DNA of 25,945 bases, from assembly GCA_964370845.1 (NCBI GenBank), contig CAYJLB010000028.1, positions 1 to 25,945 on the forward strand, read 5' to 3'. Position 1 is the stretch's first letter. The number at the start of each line of letters is the position of its first letter. The DNA is from CAYJLB01 sp964370845 (lineage in GTDB: Bacteria > Bacillota > Clostridia > Oscillospirales > Ruminococcaceae). This document shows positions 1 through 8,666 of the stretch, one piece after another. The notes beneath the pieces are model-generated. The model was given only the letters and a program-made list of their open reading frames with translations. It was not told the origin of the DNA and searched no databases. A program made the position numbers and the translations under genes.

Positions 1-35
1 TCATTATACAGTATAAAAAATGACAAAAATTCAGT

Positions 36-53
36 CTTTCCTGCTTGACTGAA
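36..53 (-). terminator. Hairpin downstream of the arsR-type gene
   Basis: TTCAGTC and GACTGAA form a 7-bp stem. On the minus strand it is followed by a T-rich stretch (ATTTTTGTCATTTTTT). It lies behind the stronger hairpin at 72-117 and may act as a back-up terminator for the MFS/ArsR unit. Confidence 0.4.
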
Positions 54-71
54 AGCAAAAAAACTCAAGAG

Positions 72-117
72 AGAGGGATGTGATGAAACACAGTTTTTAG
101 TTTCGTCACACCCCTCT
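72..117 (-). terminator. Strong rho-independent terminator of the MFS/ArsR unit
   Basis: Positions 72-89 and 100-117 form an 18-bp stem with two G-U wobbles and a 10-base loop. On the minus strand it is followed by TTGAGTTTTTTT. It begins 9 bases after the stop codon of the regulator gene. The short T run on the plus-strand side (117-120) suggests it could work in both directions. Confidence 0.8.
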
Positions 118-125
118 TTTAAATC

Positions 126-1244
126 TTACTCCTCAAACAATTCCTTCAAAGCTTGCATGGAATTAGTAAGATACTCTTTGTTCACGAAATATTCCATATT
201 AGTTGAAGTCACATTTTTCAAGTATATTATCCCATTTGCAATAAGAGGTGACATATGGTGGGAAATTGTCGCAGGAGTAATCCCTAAACGTTTCGCTAGT
301 TCTTTCCCGTTGCAAGGCTGTTCCATTAGGGACAAAATCATCTCAAACTTCCTAGCCTCGCCAAGGCACTTTAATGTTTGCCCAAGTTCCTCTATAGAGT
401 GATTATTATCGGTAACAGCCTTTGCACAAAGATAGAAAATCCCCAACATAAGCATATTAGCATTAAAAAAAGCAACCGCATTAAAATTAGAAATTGAAAA
501 ATATTTCAACGTTTTATTGTCTTGATCTTCATTAAAGCTCATATTAAATTTCTTCGTCATTTCTTCTTGGTTGGAATTTTCCAAAATTACGTCAATTTCC
601 AGAATATAAGGCTCTATAATATCTTCAATTAGGTGTATATTTTCCTTATAAATTGCAAAAACCTTGCTTATAATTGACTTGATTTCTTCCTCGTATTGTG
701 CATATTTTTTTGTGAATTGAAAAATTTTCCACTTAACACTATCCTCAATGTTGGATTTTTCAACCTCTTCCATTAACTCCTCAAAAGTGGTGCATCTGCG
801 AACGTCTTCCTTTTCCACCCTAAAATCACCTATGGCAATTGTGGAGTAATACATAGTGGTGGCTATGGCTGTAATATAGTCACAATCCAAATTTTCCATA
901 ATATAAGGAGCGTGCAAAACCAAAATTTCCCCAATGCAAGCTTCGTCATAAGTATTTTCCTGTGGGATTAAGGGGCTAAAATACAACTCTAATTGCTTTT
1001 TATCTATAGATGCTTCTTTAAAAACTATTTCAAAAAAATCTTGCAACTTTTTTGCATTAGAAAGAAATTTTTCACTTTTGTCAGTGGCAATTTTTCGCTT
1101 TTCAATCAATTCTTTTGCCCAATTAAAAGCCGACCTATCCTCTTTATTAGCGTATTTAAAAGCCACCATATTGCTTAAAAAAACAATTATTTCAAAATCT
1201 TTATTTTCTTCAAAACTATGCAGTTTCTTCAATTTGAGTTCCAT
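126..1244 (-). CDS. ArsR-family transcriptional regulator with a long N-terminal extension
   Basis: The C-terminal quarter (about residues 298-350) is a winged helix-turn-helix of the ArsR type: a repression-type helix 'GKELAKRLGITPATISHHM' followed by a wing 'LIANGIIYLKN'. The roughly 290 residues before it are acidic and helix-rich and I do not recognise them as a named domain; similar long ArsR-like regulators exist in Clostridia. No metal-binding CxC motif is seen in the HTH, so metal sensing is unlikely. The ATG at 1244 lies inside the end of the MFS gene (29-base overlap), which implies translational coupling. Function is inferred: control of the MFS exporter upstream of it, probably through the repeats in their shared promoter. 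Confidence 0.8.
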   Translation of the reverse strand: MELKLKKLHSFEENKDFEIIVFLSNMVAFKYANKEDRSAFNWAKELIEKRKIATDKSEKFLSNAKKLQDFFEIVFKEASIDKKQLELYFSPLIPQENTYDEACIGEILVLHAPYIMENLDCDYITAIATTMYYSTIAIGDFRVEKEDVRRCTTFEELMEEVEKSNIEDSVKWKIFQFTKKYAQYEEEIKSIISKVFAIYKENIHLIEDIIEPYILEIDVILENSNQEEMTKKFNMSFNEDQDNKTLKYFSISNFNAVAFFNANMLMLGIFYLCAKAVTDNNHSIEELGQTLKCLGEARKFEMILSLMEQPCNGKELAKRLGITPATISHHMSPLIANGIIYLKNVTSTNMEYFVNKEYLTNSMQALKELFEE

Positions 1245-2520
1245 TTATAACACTCTTTTCTTCACTTTTATCTTCAATATCAAGTTTACTTTTCCCTTTA
1301 ATTAATACAATTATAGAGTAAATTAATGCCATTGCAGCGAATATAATAAAAATTTCATCAATACCAAATGTAAGGGACATTACCGCTAAAGTCCCCGAAG
1401 CTAAAGGACTTGACAAAGAAGCTAACGAGTTGAAAATTCCAGCTATTCGAGCAATATATTCTTTAGGGACAGCTTTCATAAATGCAACACTTACATTTAC
1501 GCTTAAAACTCCACTTCCGACACCCATTATAAAAGTAACCGCTATAATTGCCATCGCTTTTATAATTTCAATTGAAAGCATTGTTGCACCTACCCAAGTG
1601 AGGTAGGTAAATACCATTATCAATCCCTCAATCACAAAAATCTTGCTACAACTTATTTTAGCAGAAATTGCCCCAGAAATCAAGCCTCCCAAAATCATTC
1701 CTACAGTCATAGCAATACTTATATAGCTGTACATATCCACTGTAAAACCGAGATAATCCCCGATAAATAAGGCTGAATAGGTGTTTAATGGCACAAATAA
1801 AAGGTTTGTGAAAATTGCAACCATACAAACGAAAAATACTTTTGGCGCTTTTAAGAAAGTTTTAAAACCGTCTTTGTATTCACGGATAAATCTTCCTTTT
1901 TCTTTGATTTTATCTGTAGAAACTTCTTTCTTAACCTCTTTACAACGAATTGTTGAAATTATTAAAAATGATAATACAAAAGTCACTGCGTCCACAAAAA
2001 ATGCTGCCCATAAGCCAAAAACTGACACTATTACACCTGCTAGTGAAAGTCCAACTATACTTGCGATTTGTGAAGCACTTTGGCTTAAACCTGTGCCTAC
2101 TGCGTAATTTTCTTCACATAAAATAAGTGGAACAAAAGATATTCCTGCGGGAATTCTTATAGTTTCAATAGTTGCATTTACAAAGGTTATAATAAGCAAT
2201 AGAACAGGGTTTAGCAAATTTCCAAGGTACAACACCATCACTGTCGCCATTAAAATTGCTCCCAAAATATCGGTTGCAATTATAATTTTCTTTTTATTGT
2301 GACGTTCAACTATTACAGCCACAAGCGACTGTAAAGCCACCATTGGAACCATTGCTGCACCAAAAATTACTGCAATCCAAACAGCGTCGCCAGTTAATTC
2401 GTAGACAAGCCAAGAAAATGCAATGTTGTCAATCATTGTGCCGAAAGTGCTTAATACATTTGCAATTATTAATTTGATATAGCCTTTGTCATTTTTTAGA
2501 TTTTTGTATTTAGATAACAT
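1216..2520 (-). CDS. MFS exporter (macrolide-efflux/enterobactin-exporter-like)
   Basis: A 434-residue, very hydrophobic protein with about 12 membrane segments. The N-terminus 'IANVLSTFGTMIDNIAFSWLVYELTG' is typical of MFS_3-type exporters (the Mef/EntS-like group), and the basic loop after TM2 ('VERHNKKKIII') fits MFS motif A only loosely. The start is set by GGAGG seven bases before the ATG. The gene is first in a two-gene unit with an ArsR-type regulator, so it is probably induced by its own substrate, which cannot be read from the sequence. A drug or metabolite exporter is the best guess. The C-terminal tail after the last membrane helix is charged and overlaps the regulator gene. Confidence 0.8.
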   Translation of the reverse strand: MLSKYKNLKNDKGYIKLIIANVLSTFGTMIDNIAFSWLVYELTGDAVWIAVIFGAAMVPMVALQSLVAVIVERHNKKKIIIATDILGAILMATVMVLYLGNLLNPVLLLIITFVNATIETIRIPAGISFVPLILCEENYAVGTGLSQSASQIASIVGLSLAGVIVSVFGLWAAFFVDAVTFVLSFLIISTIRCKEVKKEVSTDKIKEKGRFIREYKDGFKTFLKAPKVFFVCMVAIFTNLLFVPLNTYSALFIGDYLGFTVDMYSYISIAMTVGMILGGLISGAISAKISCSKIFVIEGLIMVFTYLTWVGATMLSIEIIKAMAIIAVTFIMGVGSGVLSVNVSVAFMKAVPKEYIARIAGIFNSLASLSSPLASGTLAVMSLTFGIDEIFIIFAAMALIYSIIVLIKGKSKLDIEDKSEEKSVINGTQIEETA

Positions 2521-2546
2521 TCTAATACCTCCATTAGATTATTCTT

Positions 2547-2582
2547 TAATTAGATAATAACAGATAATTAGATATTTGTCAA
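2547..2582 (-). promoter_or_regulatory. Sigma-A promoter with repeated operator-like sites for MFS/ArsR
   Basis: On the minus strand TTGACA (2577-2582) and TATTAT (2554-2559) are 17 bp apart. The decamer TATCTAATTA occurs twice in the same direction, at 2565-2574 (in the spacer) and 2547-2556 (over the -10), exactly 18 bp apart. A related ATCTAATGG lies just before the start codon. The placement over the promoter suggests repression by the downstream ArsR-type protein; that link is inferred. Confidence 0.75.
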
Positions 2583-2607
2583 TAGTTAAATTAGAAAGTT
2601 ATCTAAC

Positions 2608-2862
2608 AAGCGTGACGCTTGACCCTTGCCCGCACCGAACATAGCTAAAAATTATACTTTTGTTTCTGCGAGGCTAAACAACTATTATGCCCGCGATTTT
2701 ACACTGTGAAATGGGAAAATTTGTTGCCACGAGGTCATAGTTTTGTTTTGACTTAATTTTCCAAAGCGACTTGAAGTTGAATCCCTTCCCGACGGGGCAA
2801 CCCCGTTGTTATGCCCACGATTTTACGTTGTGAAATGGGAAAATTTCTGCCCGTGAGGTCGG
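2608..2862. repeat. Cluster of dispersed intergenic repeats (copies 1 and 2)
   Basis: This gene-free stretch between the MFS promoter and the racemase gene holds two diverged copies of one unit: 2687-2739 and 2811-2862, both with ATGCCC(G/A)CGATTTTAC, GTGAAATGGGAAAATTT and a GAGGTC end. Before copy 1 there is an odd palindrome AAGCGTGACGCTT (2608-2620) followed by CCCGCACCGAAC, and before copy 2 the hairpin ACGGGGcaaCCCCGT (2792-2806). The same building blocks recur at 9091-9275, 14640-14665 and 17499-17649. No ORF or RNA gene is seen here. Confidence 0.75.
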
Positions 2863-2900
2863 ATTGATGTCCTAAAAAAACAACGCTTGTACTTACAAAT

Positions 2901-2927
2901 TAAGGGAGAAGCATAGCTCCTCCCTTA
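2901..2927 (-). terminator. Hairpin after the racemase operon
   Basis: TAAGGGAG (2901-2908) pairs with CTCCCTTA (2920-2927), with a further AGC/GCT inside after one mismatch. It is the only strong hairpin between the racemase stop codon and the repeats. The T tract on the minus strand is weak, so the terminator call is moderate. Confidence 0.45.
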
Positions 2928-2990
2928 CAATTTTTGTACCTATTTTTTATTCTAGCAATCAAAATATTCTGACTACCGAAAGGGTTGCCA

Positions 2991-3653
2991 CTACCTCATT
3001 ATCCCTTCGGCAAGGCTTAATATATGATAAACTTTCAGTCCAGTCCCTTCTTCCACTGCCTTTGTATAGGGTGGCATATTTGTACATTCAAACAAAATTG
3101 CTCCCACATTTGGATTTTCTTCCACCATTTTTTTTGCGACTTTTACCATTTCTTTTTCTGCAAGTTCTTTGTCTAAAGTGTCAGAATTCCCTACAAAAAC
3201 ACTGCTAAAGCCTGTCCCCTCCATACCATAAACTACTTTGGGAACATTTTCAATTGACACTCCACGAAAATGCTTTTCCGACAAAGTTTCACTGTTCGCT
3301 GTCATAATTCCAACTATTTTCTCTTCAGGAAGCATGGCACTAATTGTGTTTGCAAGCAACAAAGCAGATGCAAAAACAGGAATTTTCACAGCATTAGAAA
3401 GCTCTTTTTGAAACATTGCCAAAAAGCCACAACTTGTGGTAATAGCTTTTACTCCTTGCTTTTCAAGTTCAATTGCACCTTCAATAAAAGGCTTTAGTAA
3501 ACTTTCATTTCCGTCAATAACAACGGATTTTGGGTCAGCGCCATAAATCGTCTTTTTTATAATAGGAAAGGAAAAAGACTGCTCGTTCCCTATATCCCCC
3601 ACTATTCGAGGAAATTTTGTGTCAAGCATTAAAATTCCTAAAGTGTTTTCCAT
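2991..3653 (-). CDS. Aspartate/glutamate racemase-family protein
   Basis: A 220-residue protein with the two-cysteine architecture of cofactor-independent Asp/Glu/hydantoin racemases: Cys75 in 'TTSCGFL' and Cys190 in 'FECTNMPPY' are the expected acid/base pair. Length is normal for the family. It would interconvert the L and D forms of an amino acid or related compound in the cytoplasm. It is the last gene of the operon after a permease and a multi-subunit dehydrogenase, so it probably supplies the dehydrogenase with the right enantiomer or drains the wrong one. The family contains aspartate, glutamate, hydantoin and other racemases; the substrate is not readable here. AAAGGA lies 12 bases before the ATG. 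Confidence 0.8.
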   Translation of the reverse strand: MENTLGILMLDTKFPRIVGDIGNEQSFSFPIIKKTIYGADPKSVVIDGNESLLKPFIEGAIELEKQGVKAITTSCGFLAMFQKELSNAVKIPVFASALLLANTISAMLPEEKIVGIMTANSETLSEKHFRGVSIENVPKVVYGMEGTGFSSVFVGNSDTLDKELAEKEMVKVAKKMVEENPNVGAILFECTNMPPYTKAVEEGTGLKVYHILSLAEGIMR

Positions 3654-3704
3654 AATAGTATTAATTCCTTTCTTCAGGTTTTATAAATTTTGCAAATATT
3701 ATTT

Positions 3705-5126
3705 TTAAATATAAATTAACACAAAACCGATTATGATGAAAGAAATACACATCGGAAGTGAGTAAACCATTGATTTAATAGGGTCAACTTTCTTACCAAA
3801 TTGAGCAGAAACAATGCCCGCAACAACGAAAGTAGTAAGGTCAGCTGGTGGCAAACCTTGTCCACCTGTAGCAAAACTTGCACCCGCTAGTGCCGCTAGT
3901 GTAGGGTCAGTTCCAACTGCCACTAAAGCTGGTCCAAAGAAGGCGAAAATTACATTTTGTGTTGTAGATTGTGAACCTGTAAGCATACCAATTAAAAGCA
4001 TTGCCACAACTCCGCCTATTTTTAACACGTTTCCGTCTAGTCCCTGTGCAAAGGTTGAAACTTCCTCAATTGCACCGGAAGTATAGAATGAGCCAAGCAT
4101 AAATGCACAAGAAATTTGCAAAATTACAGTGTTTTTCACCTTAGACATACCTTGCGCAATTATATCTTTTCCGTTATGTTTTACAACTGGGAAGAAAAAT
4201 GCTACAGCAATTGCACAAATTATTGAAAGTACAATTCCATTAGTAAATCCGCTTAAAATAGTGACATTTGACATCCAGCCGTAAAGAGATAGTGCCTCAC
4301 CATTTGCGTCTTTTAAAACTGTAATATTATCAAGAATTGTAGGTCCTAAATCCACCGAAACATAAGGAATATCAAGAGTTCTAAGCAAAACAATGACAAC
4401 TAAAACAAACATTGGAATTAAAGATTTCCAGTTTTTTCGCAGTATTTGTCCTGCACTTTGTCCAGAATATTTTATTTCAACCAGTTTATTTGAACCTGGA
4501 ACATTTTCTTTTTTAACCAAAAACACTGCACAATAAAGGGCAATAATTACAAAAACAATTCCTACAGTTATGTAACCCATATTTATTACAGGGTCAGGGT
4601 CAGTGCCAACTAAAGAGGAAGCAAGAGCAAGCCCTTGAGTCATAGGTGGCATTATTGAACCGATACAAGCCCCCATTACAATGATTGAACATATCTTTTC
4701 GTAAGGCATATTCATCGAGGTTAGAATTCCAATTGTGAGCATTCCAATTACAGTAGCAGCAGCAATTGCATCTCCTAAAAGTGAACCAGCTAAAACTAAA
4801 GCAAAAAGGATACAAACTATTAAAATTCGTGGGTGTTTTCCAAATTTCGCTGTCAACGCTCCGATTACAGTGTCGATAGTTCCAAGCCTTGTGGAAATTT
4901 CCGCAAAAATGCTCCCCGCAATGGAAAGTGCAATAATCCAACTAAGCCTACTAAGTCCATCTACCCAAGCTCCAACCCACTGGGCTGGGTTAAACATTCC
5001 TGATAATAAAAGGGTTAAAAAACCAGTTATTATCAATGCCACATTAATTTTACCTCCAATAAAAGGCAACTTTTTGAACAAAATTATTATCAAAAGCACC
5101 GCCATTGGAATTAAAATATTTATCAT
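3705..5126 (-). CDS. Permease of the ion-transporter superfamily (DctM/dicarboxylate-like)
   Basis: A 473-residue, extremely hydrophobic protein with about 11-13 membrane segments. It has repeated small-residue hairpins such as 'GSLLGDAIAAATVIGMLTIG' and 'GASFATGGQGLPPADLTTF', typical of two-fold repeated IT-superfamily carriers (TRAP-large-subunit, CitMHS or NhaC-like proteins). No TRAP small subunit or binding protein is encoded next to it, so it is more likely a stand-alone secondary transporter. It sits between the DAO-type oxidoreductase gene and the racemase gene, which points to uptake of the amino or organic acid that the dehydrogenase uses. AAGGAAGGGA lies 12 bases before the ATG. 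The substrate is unknown. Confidence 0.7.
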   Translation of the reverse strand: MINILIPMAVLLIIILFKKLPFIGGKINVALIITGFLTLLLSGMFNPAQWVGAWVDGLSRLSWIIALSIAGSIFAEISTRLGTIDTVIGALTAKFGKHPRILIVCILFALVLAGSLLGDAIAAATVIGMLTIGILTSMNMPYEKICSIIVMGACIGSIMPPMTQGLALASSLVGTDPDPVINMGYITVGIVFVIIALYCAVFLVKKENVPGSNKLVEIKYSGQSAGQILRKNWKSLIPMFVLVVIVLLRTLDIPYVSVDLGPTILDNITVLKDANGEALSLYGWMSNVTILSGFTNGIVLSIICAIAVAFFFPVVKHNGKDIIAQGMSKVKNTVILQISCAFMLGSFYTSGAIEEVSTFAQGLDGNVLKIGGVVAMLLIGMLTGSQSTTQNVIFAFFGPALVAVGTDPTLAALAGASFATGGQGLPPADLTTFVVAGIVSAQFGKKVDPIKSMVYSLPMCISFIIIGFVLIYI

Positions 5127-5156
5127 TATATAAACAATCCCTTCCTTTTTAAAAAT

Positions 5157-6320
5157 TTATCCCTTAAACCTATTCGGGTTAAAATCTGAAATATCGTAAG
5201 AAGTTTTCCCCTCACAAATTAACTCCGCAATTAATTTTCCTGTAATTGGGGAAAGGGCAATTCCGTCACCCTCATGACCTGCTGCCATATAAAAATTCTC
5301 GTATTTATCAATTTTTCCAAGCAATGGTAATCCGTCGGGAGTATAGGGTCTAAACCCTGAAAAAAACCTTACAATGCTAACATCTTTAAGGACAGGGAAA
5401 AATCTAGTTGCCCTTTTCATCATTACTTCAATAGCTTCAAAAGTATTTTCACCTTGATAATCCTCAAACTCACGAGTTCCGCCTATAATCATGCTTCCGT
5501 CCTCGGTTTGCTCGATGCTAAGTGATGAGCCAAGCTTTAAAACTGCCTCATCTTCAATAGTTTCTGGGCGGAATTTTATAATGTTATACAATGCACATTG
5601 GACAGTCGCTGTCATAAATGGTGCAATTGGTTCAGTTACAGCAAGTTGACCTTTTCGAGGTTTAATTGGTAAATCAAGTTTTGCAAGTTTAGCAATCTCC
5701 CCTGCCCACGCTCCACTTGAATTAACAAAAATTTCTGCAAAAAAATCACCTTTGTTAGTTTTAACACCTAAAATTTTGTTATTTTCAATAATAAATTCAC
5801 TCACTTCGGTTTTAGTAGAAACCACTGTCCCCAAAGCTTTTGCAGCCTTAGAAAATCCCATTGTAAGTGCGATAGGATTAACTTTTGCCCCAGTAGGCGA
5901 GTATAAAGCTCCGTAAATATCACGGGCTAAAGCGGGTTCAATTTCATAGGCTTCTTCAGCGGAAATCATTTTTATGTCAACGCCACTTTTTTTCTGTTCC
6001 TCAACTAAAGCGGCGAGCATATCGAACTGCTCTTTATCCTCAACAGGTTGCATTCCTCCAGCATTTTTGTGAAATTCTATGTCAAAACCTAGTTCAGCAG
6101 ATAAATTTTCAAACATTTCAATTGATTTCACAGCTAAATCAAGTTGGGGGCCAGGTTTTTTGGTGTGATAACCAACTACTCCGTCAGTAGCACCCGCCGC
6201 ACCAGAAGCGACATCACTTTTTTCCAGAATAACAACTTTTTTCCCTCTTTTAGAAAGTTGCCAAGCGATAGAATTTCCCATAATTCCACCACCGATTATA
6301 ATTACATCAAATTTATTCAT
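5157..6320 (-). CDS. DAO-family FAD oxidoreductase, substrate-oxidising subunit (HcnC/OoxB-like)
   Basis: The N-terminus 'DVIIIGGGIMGNSIAWQLSKRG' is a Rossmann FAD-binding motif (GxGxxG-like). The glycine-oxidase/sarcosine-oxidase-type C-terminus has 'GFRPYTPDGLPLLGKI' and 'AAGHEGDGIALSPITGKLIAELI'. At 387 residues it is normal for DadA/GlyOx/HcnC proteins. In the related hydrogen cyanide synthase, opine oxidase and D-hydroxyproline dehydrogenase complexes this is the subunit that oxidises the C-N bond and passes electrons to partner subunits. All partners are encoded directly upstream. The ATG follows GAAAGGA by about 12 bases. The substrate (D-amino acid, sarcosine, opine or hydroxyproline) is open. 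Confidence 0.8.
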   Translation of the reverse strand: MNKFDVIIIGGGIMGNSIAWQLSKRGKKVVILEKSDVASGAAGATDGVVGYHTKKPGPQLDLAVKSIEMFENLSAELGFDIEFHKNAGGMQPVEDKEQFDMLAALVEEQKKSGVDIKMISAEEAYEIEPALARDIYGALYSPTGAKVNPIALTMGFSKAAKALGTVVSTKTEVSEFIIENNKILGVKTNKGDFFAEIFVNSSGAWAGEIAKLAKLDLPIKPRKGQLAVTEPIAPFMTATVQCALYNIIKFRPETIEDEAVLKLGSSLSIEQTEDGSMIIGGTREFEDYQGENTFEAIEVMMKRATRFFPVLKDVSIVRFFSGFRPYTPDGLPLLGKIDKYENFYMAAGHEGDGIALSPITGKLIAELICEGKTSYDISDFNPNRFKG

Positions 6321-6348
6321 CTAAACGATTTTTCCTTTCGTGATAAAA

Positions 6349-6609
6349 TTATTTATCGTTAAAAAGTCCCATTTTTACAGGACGAACAGGCATTCTACTT
6401 TTTTGCGGAGGAATTTCAGCTGGAGATACTCCCGTTTCTTTAGCCACAATATTTTGCACTAGACGTGAGCAAGTTTTACCTTGACATAGACCCATACAAG
6501 CGTGGGTTCTTCTTTTCACACCGTCAACAGTGGTTGCACCGTCTTTTATTGCGTCCAAAATTTCCTTTTCGCTTACTTCCTGACAGCGACAAATTATTAA
6601 ATCTTCCAT
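6349..6609 (-). CDS. BFD-type [2Fe-2S] protein subunit
   Basis: An 86-residue protein with a bacterioferritin-associated-ferredoxin-like cluster motif: 'CRCQEVSEKEILDAI' near the N-terminus and 'CMGLCQGKTC' about 28 residues later. In OoxA/HcnB-type proteins this domain is the C-terminal part of the NAD/FAD subunit; here it is a separate polypeptide. It probably shuttles electrons inside the dehydrogenase complex. It has its own GAAAGGA site, 20 bases after the preceding gene, and is part of the same operon. Confidence 0.8.
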   Translation of the reverse strand: MEDLIICRCQEVSEKEILDAIKDGATTVDGVKRRTHACMGLCQGKTCSRLVQNIVAKETGVSPAEIPPQKSRMPVRPVKMGLFNDK

Positions 6610-6628
6610 ACAATTTTTCCTTTCGCTT

Positions 6629-7132
6629 TTATATCTTTAAGCGTTTCATTGAAACCACTTCATCTGCTTTTTCTATTGGCACACTTATTGAAACTACCGT
6701 TGTTCCGTCATATGCTTTAATTTTTTTAACTTTCAAAACTTTGCCCTGACAGACTTCTTTCCCGTCACGTCCAACAGCAGTTACAACATCTCCCTCATTA
6801 GGAAGTGGCAAATACTCAAATGGAAAATCAATTGTAGCCTCATTTTCTGTAAAAGATTTGTCAATCATTGTAATAGCAAGTCCAGGACAATTTGCAACAC
6901 AAAGCCCACAGCCCGAACAATTTTCTTCCGTTAAAATTGGTAAATTTGTAATATTCTCACCTATTTTTATAGCACCCGTGGGACAAATCCCCTCACATGG
7001 GTTACAAGGAATTTCTTGCACACATTCAATTCTTGCTACTTTTTTAGTCCTCATTCTTTTTTCACTAGGCATTCCAGGGCACTTCGCTAATTCTTCCGCT
7101 GAGGGAACGCCAGTATATATAACACCTTTCAT
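6629..7132 (-). CDS. Ferredoxin-like subunit with two [4Fe-4S] sites
   Basis: A 167-residue protein with two cysteine clusters: 'CNPCEGICPTGAI' (plus the preceding Cys37) and 'CSGCGLCVANCPGLAI' at about residues 72-88. The second is a classical CxxCxxCxxxCP ferredoxin motif. The C-terminal 60 residues have no cysteines except one and look like a small beta domain. It probably transfers electrons from the flavin subunits to an external acceptor. TAAGGAG lies eight bases before the ATG and the upstream gene ends 12 bases away. Confidence 0.8.
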   Translation of the reverse strand: MKGVIYTGVPSAEELAKCPGMPSEKRMRTKKVARIECVQEIPCNPCEGICPTGAIKIGENITNLPILTEENCSGCGLCVANCPGLAITMIDKSFTENEATIDFPFEYLPLPNEGDVVTAVGRDGKEVCQGKVLKVKKIKAYDGTTVVSISVPIEKADEVVSMKRLKI

Positions 7133-7144
7133 TAGGTATACTCC

Positions 7145-8248
7145 TTATTTATTATAATTTTTCATAGCAGTAAGCTGACTTTCTTTAGCATTTCGTCTTT
7201 TTTGCCCAAACATTCCCGAACGCAAAACAGAAAGTCGTGCTAAAATTTCCTCTTTTTTAGCTGTAGCTTCTTCAATTGTCAACAAACCTAAACTTTGAGC
7301 GGCACAAACTCCTGCCAAATTGCCTTCTTCCATTGCTGACGAAGCTTCTTCAACACCAGTAACGTCACCTGCTACATAAAGCCCTTCAACAGTTGTTTCC
7401 ATATTTTCATCGTGCAAAGGAACGTGACCGCCGAACATTGGAATAAAATCAAATTCACAGCCAACCATCCAAACAAGCTCTGTCATTGGATTTAATCCTA
7501 CAGCAAGGCAAACTGTGTCAACTTCAAAAGTTTGTTCGCTTCCTTTAATATGTTGCCAGTTTTCATCAAGTGCAACTATTTCAACAGCCTCAACTTTTTC
7601 TTTACCAATAATTCTTTTTATGGTATGTCCAACAAAAATTGGAACTCCAGCACGGCGAATTTTCCCAGCATGAACGCCATAACCGCCAATTTGCGGAGCA
7701 CCTTCAACTAGTCCAACTACTTCAGCACCAGCTTGTAAAAGTTGATAGGAAACAATCAGTCCAACGTTTCCGCTACCAAGCATTAAAATTTTCTTCCCCG
7801 GCAAAACTCGGTTAACATTAATCATAGTTTGAGCGGCACCAGCACCCATTACTCCGGGGAGAGTGCTCCCCTCAAAAGGCATGTAATTTTCCTTTGCACC
7901 TGTTGCAATAATAACTTTTTTTGCCTCAATAACATAATGTTCCCCATTGTAAATTACGCCAAGGTTTTTGTTGCTTTCTATTCCGTAAACAAGGGCGTTA
8001 AGCCACACCTCGGCACCACTTTTTTCAACTTTTTCTAATAGTTGTTCCCCGATAGTAAAGCCACGAACACCCGCTAAATGTGCTCTTGAGCCAAAAAATT
8101 TATGTATTTGTTTAAAAAGCTGTCCACCAGGGAGTGCGTTTTCATCTAAAACAATAACTTTTGCCCCAGCACTAGCCGCCATATTTGCAGCAGAAAGTCC
8201 CGCCGACCCAGCTCCAACTATAGCAACATCAGTAAATATTTTTTTCAT
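7145..8248 (-). CDS. FAD/NAD(P)-dependent oxidoreductase, alpha-type subunit (HcnB/OoxA-like)
   Basis: A 367-residue pyridine-nucleotide-disulphide-oxidoreductase-fold protein. It has the FAD motif 'VAIVGAGSAGLSAANMAA', a second dinucleotide motif 'KILMLGSGNVGLIVSYQL' and the C-terminal FAD motif 'GLYVAGDVTGVEEASSA'. The lack of a redox-active CxxC pair and the resemblance to HcnB/OoxA ('LPGGQLFKQIHKFFGS') place it with the amine dehydrogenase family rather than with thioredoxin reductase. In those complexes the BFD iron-sulphur domain is fused at the C-terminus, while here it is encoded two genes downstream. The ATG shares its A with the TAA of the upstream gene (TAATG), so the two are translationally coupled. 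Confidence 0.85.
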   Translation of the reverse strand: MKKIFTDVAIVGAGSAGLSAANMAASAGAKVIVLDENALPGGQLFKQIHKFFGSRAHLAGVRGFTIGEQLLEKVEKSGAEVWLNALVYGIESNKNLGVIYNGEHYVIEAKKVIIATGAKENYMPFEGSTLPGVMGAGAAQTMINVNRVLPGKKILMLGSGNVGLIVSYQLLQAGAEVVGLVEGAPQIGGYGVHAGKIRRAGVPIFVGHTIKRIIGKEKVEAVEIVALDENWQHIKGSEQTFEVDTVCLAVGLNPMTELVWMVGCEFDFIPMFGGHVPLHDENMETTVEGLYVAGDVTGVEEASSAMEEGNLAGVCAAQSLGLLTIEEATAKKEEILARLSVLRSGMFGQKRRNAKESQLTAMKNYNK

Positions 8249-8571
8249 TATTTCCCCCCAATTTTCTCAAAGCCACCGTGACCATTTTGTGTAGCAACTT
8301 TCATTCCATCATGAACTGGGGTAACGCAAGTCCTAACATTTGGCACTCCGTCAACAATCATCATACAGTCGGTACAACGTCCAATGGCACAAAAAATCCC
8401 ACGAGGTTCATTATGCTTGTGGGTACGTCGAAAAGAAACTATCCCAGCGTTAAGTAAAGCAGCTGAAATTGGCTCATTTTCAAGGGCTATTATAGGTTTT
8501 CCGTCAAAATAAATTGTAACGGTTTTTGATGTATCTAATTTTTCAAGTATAGGGTGTTCAATTACTCTCAT
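8248..8571 (-). CDS. [2Fe-2S] ferredoxin subunit (HcnA/SoxX-like)
   Basis: A 107-residue protein of the Fer2_4 type: 'GIFCAIGRCTDCMMIVDGVPNVRTC' region (given here only as the C-x4-C-x2-C ... C pattern) binds one plant-type [2Fe-2S] cluster. Such small subunits are found with HcnB/HcnC, opine oxidase, sarcosine oxidase-type and D-hydroxyproline dehydrogenase complexes. AAGGAG lies before the ATG. It is coupled to the next gene by the TAATG overlap. Confidence 0.85.
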   Translation of the reverse strand: MRVIEHPILEKLDTSKTVTIYFDGKPIIALENEPISAALLNAGIVSFRRTHKHNEPRGIFCAIGRCTDCMMIVDGVPNVRTCVTPVHDGMKVATQNGHGGFEKIGGK

Positions 8572-8666
8572 TAATAAAAAACTCCTTGATATAAATATTG
8601 TTTTTGGTGCAAGAACTTTGTTTTCGTCAACAAAATCTTTTTTTCGACAAAAAATTTGTAAAAAAA

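Noticed and set aside
2608..2862. CRISPR array
   Set aside because: The repeats are few, of different lengths, mosaic and not regularly spaced, and no cas genes are present.
5157..8571. Hydrogen cyanide synthase (hcnABC)
   Set aside because: The subunits are homologous, but this family also includes opine, sarcosine and D-hydroxyproline dehydrogenases. The extra ferredoxin, permease and racemase do not fit cyanogenesis.
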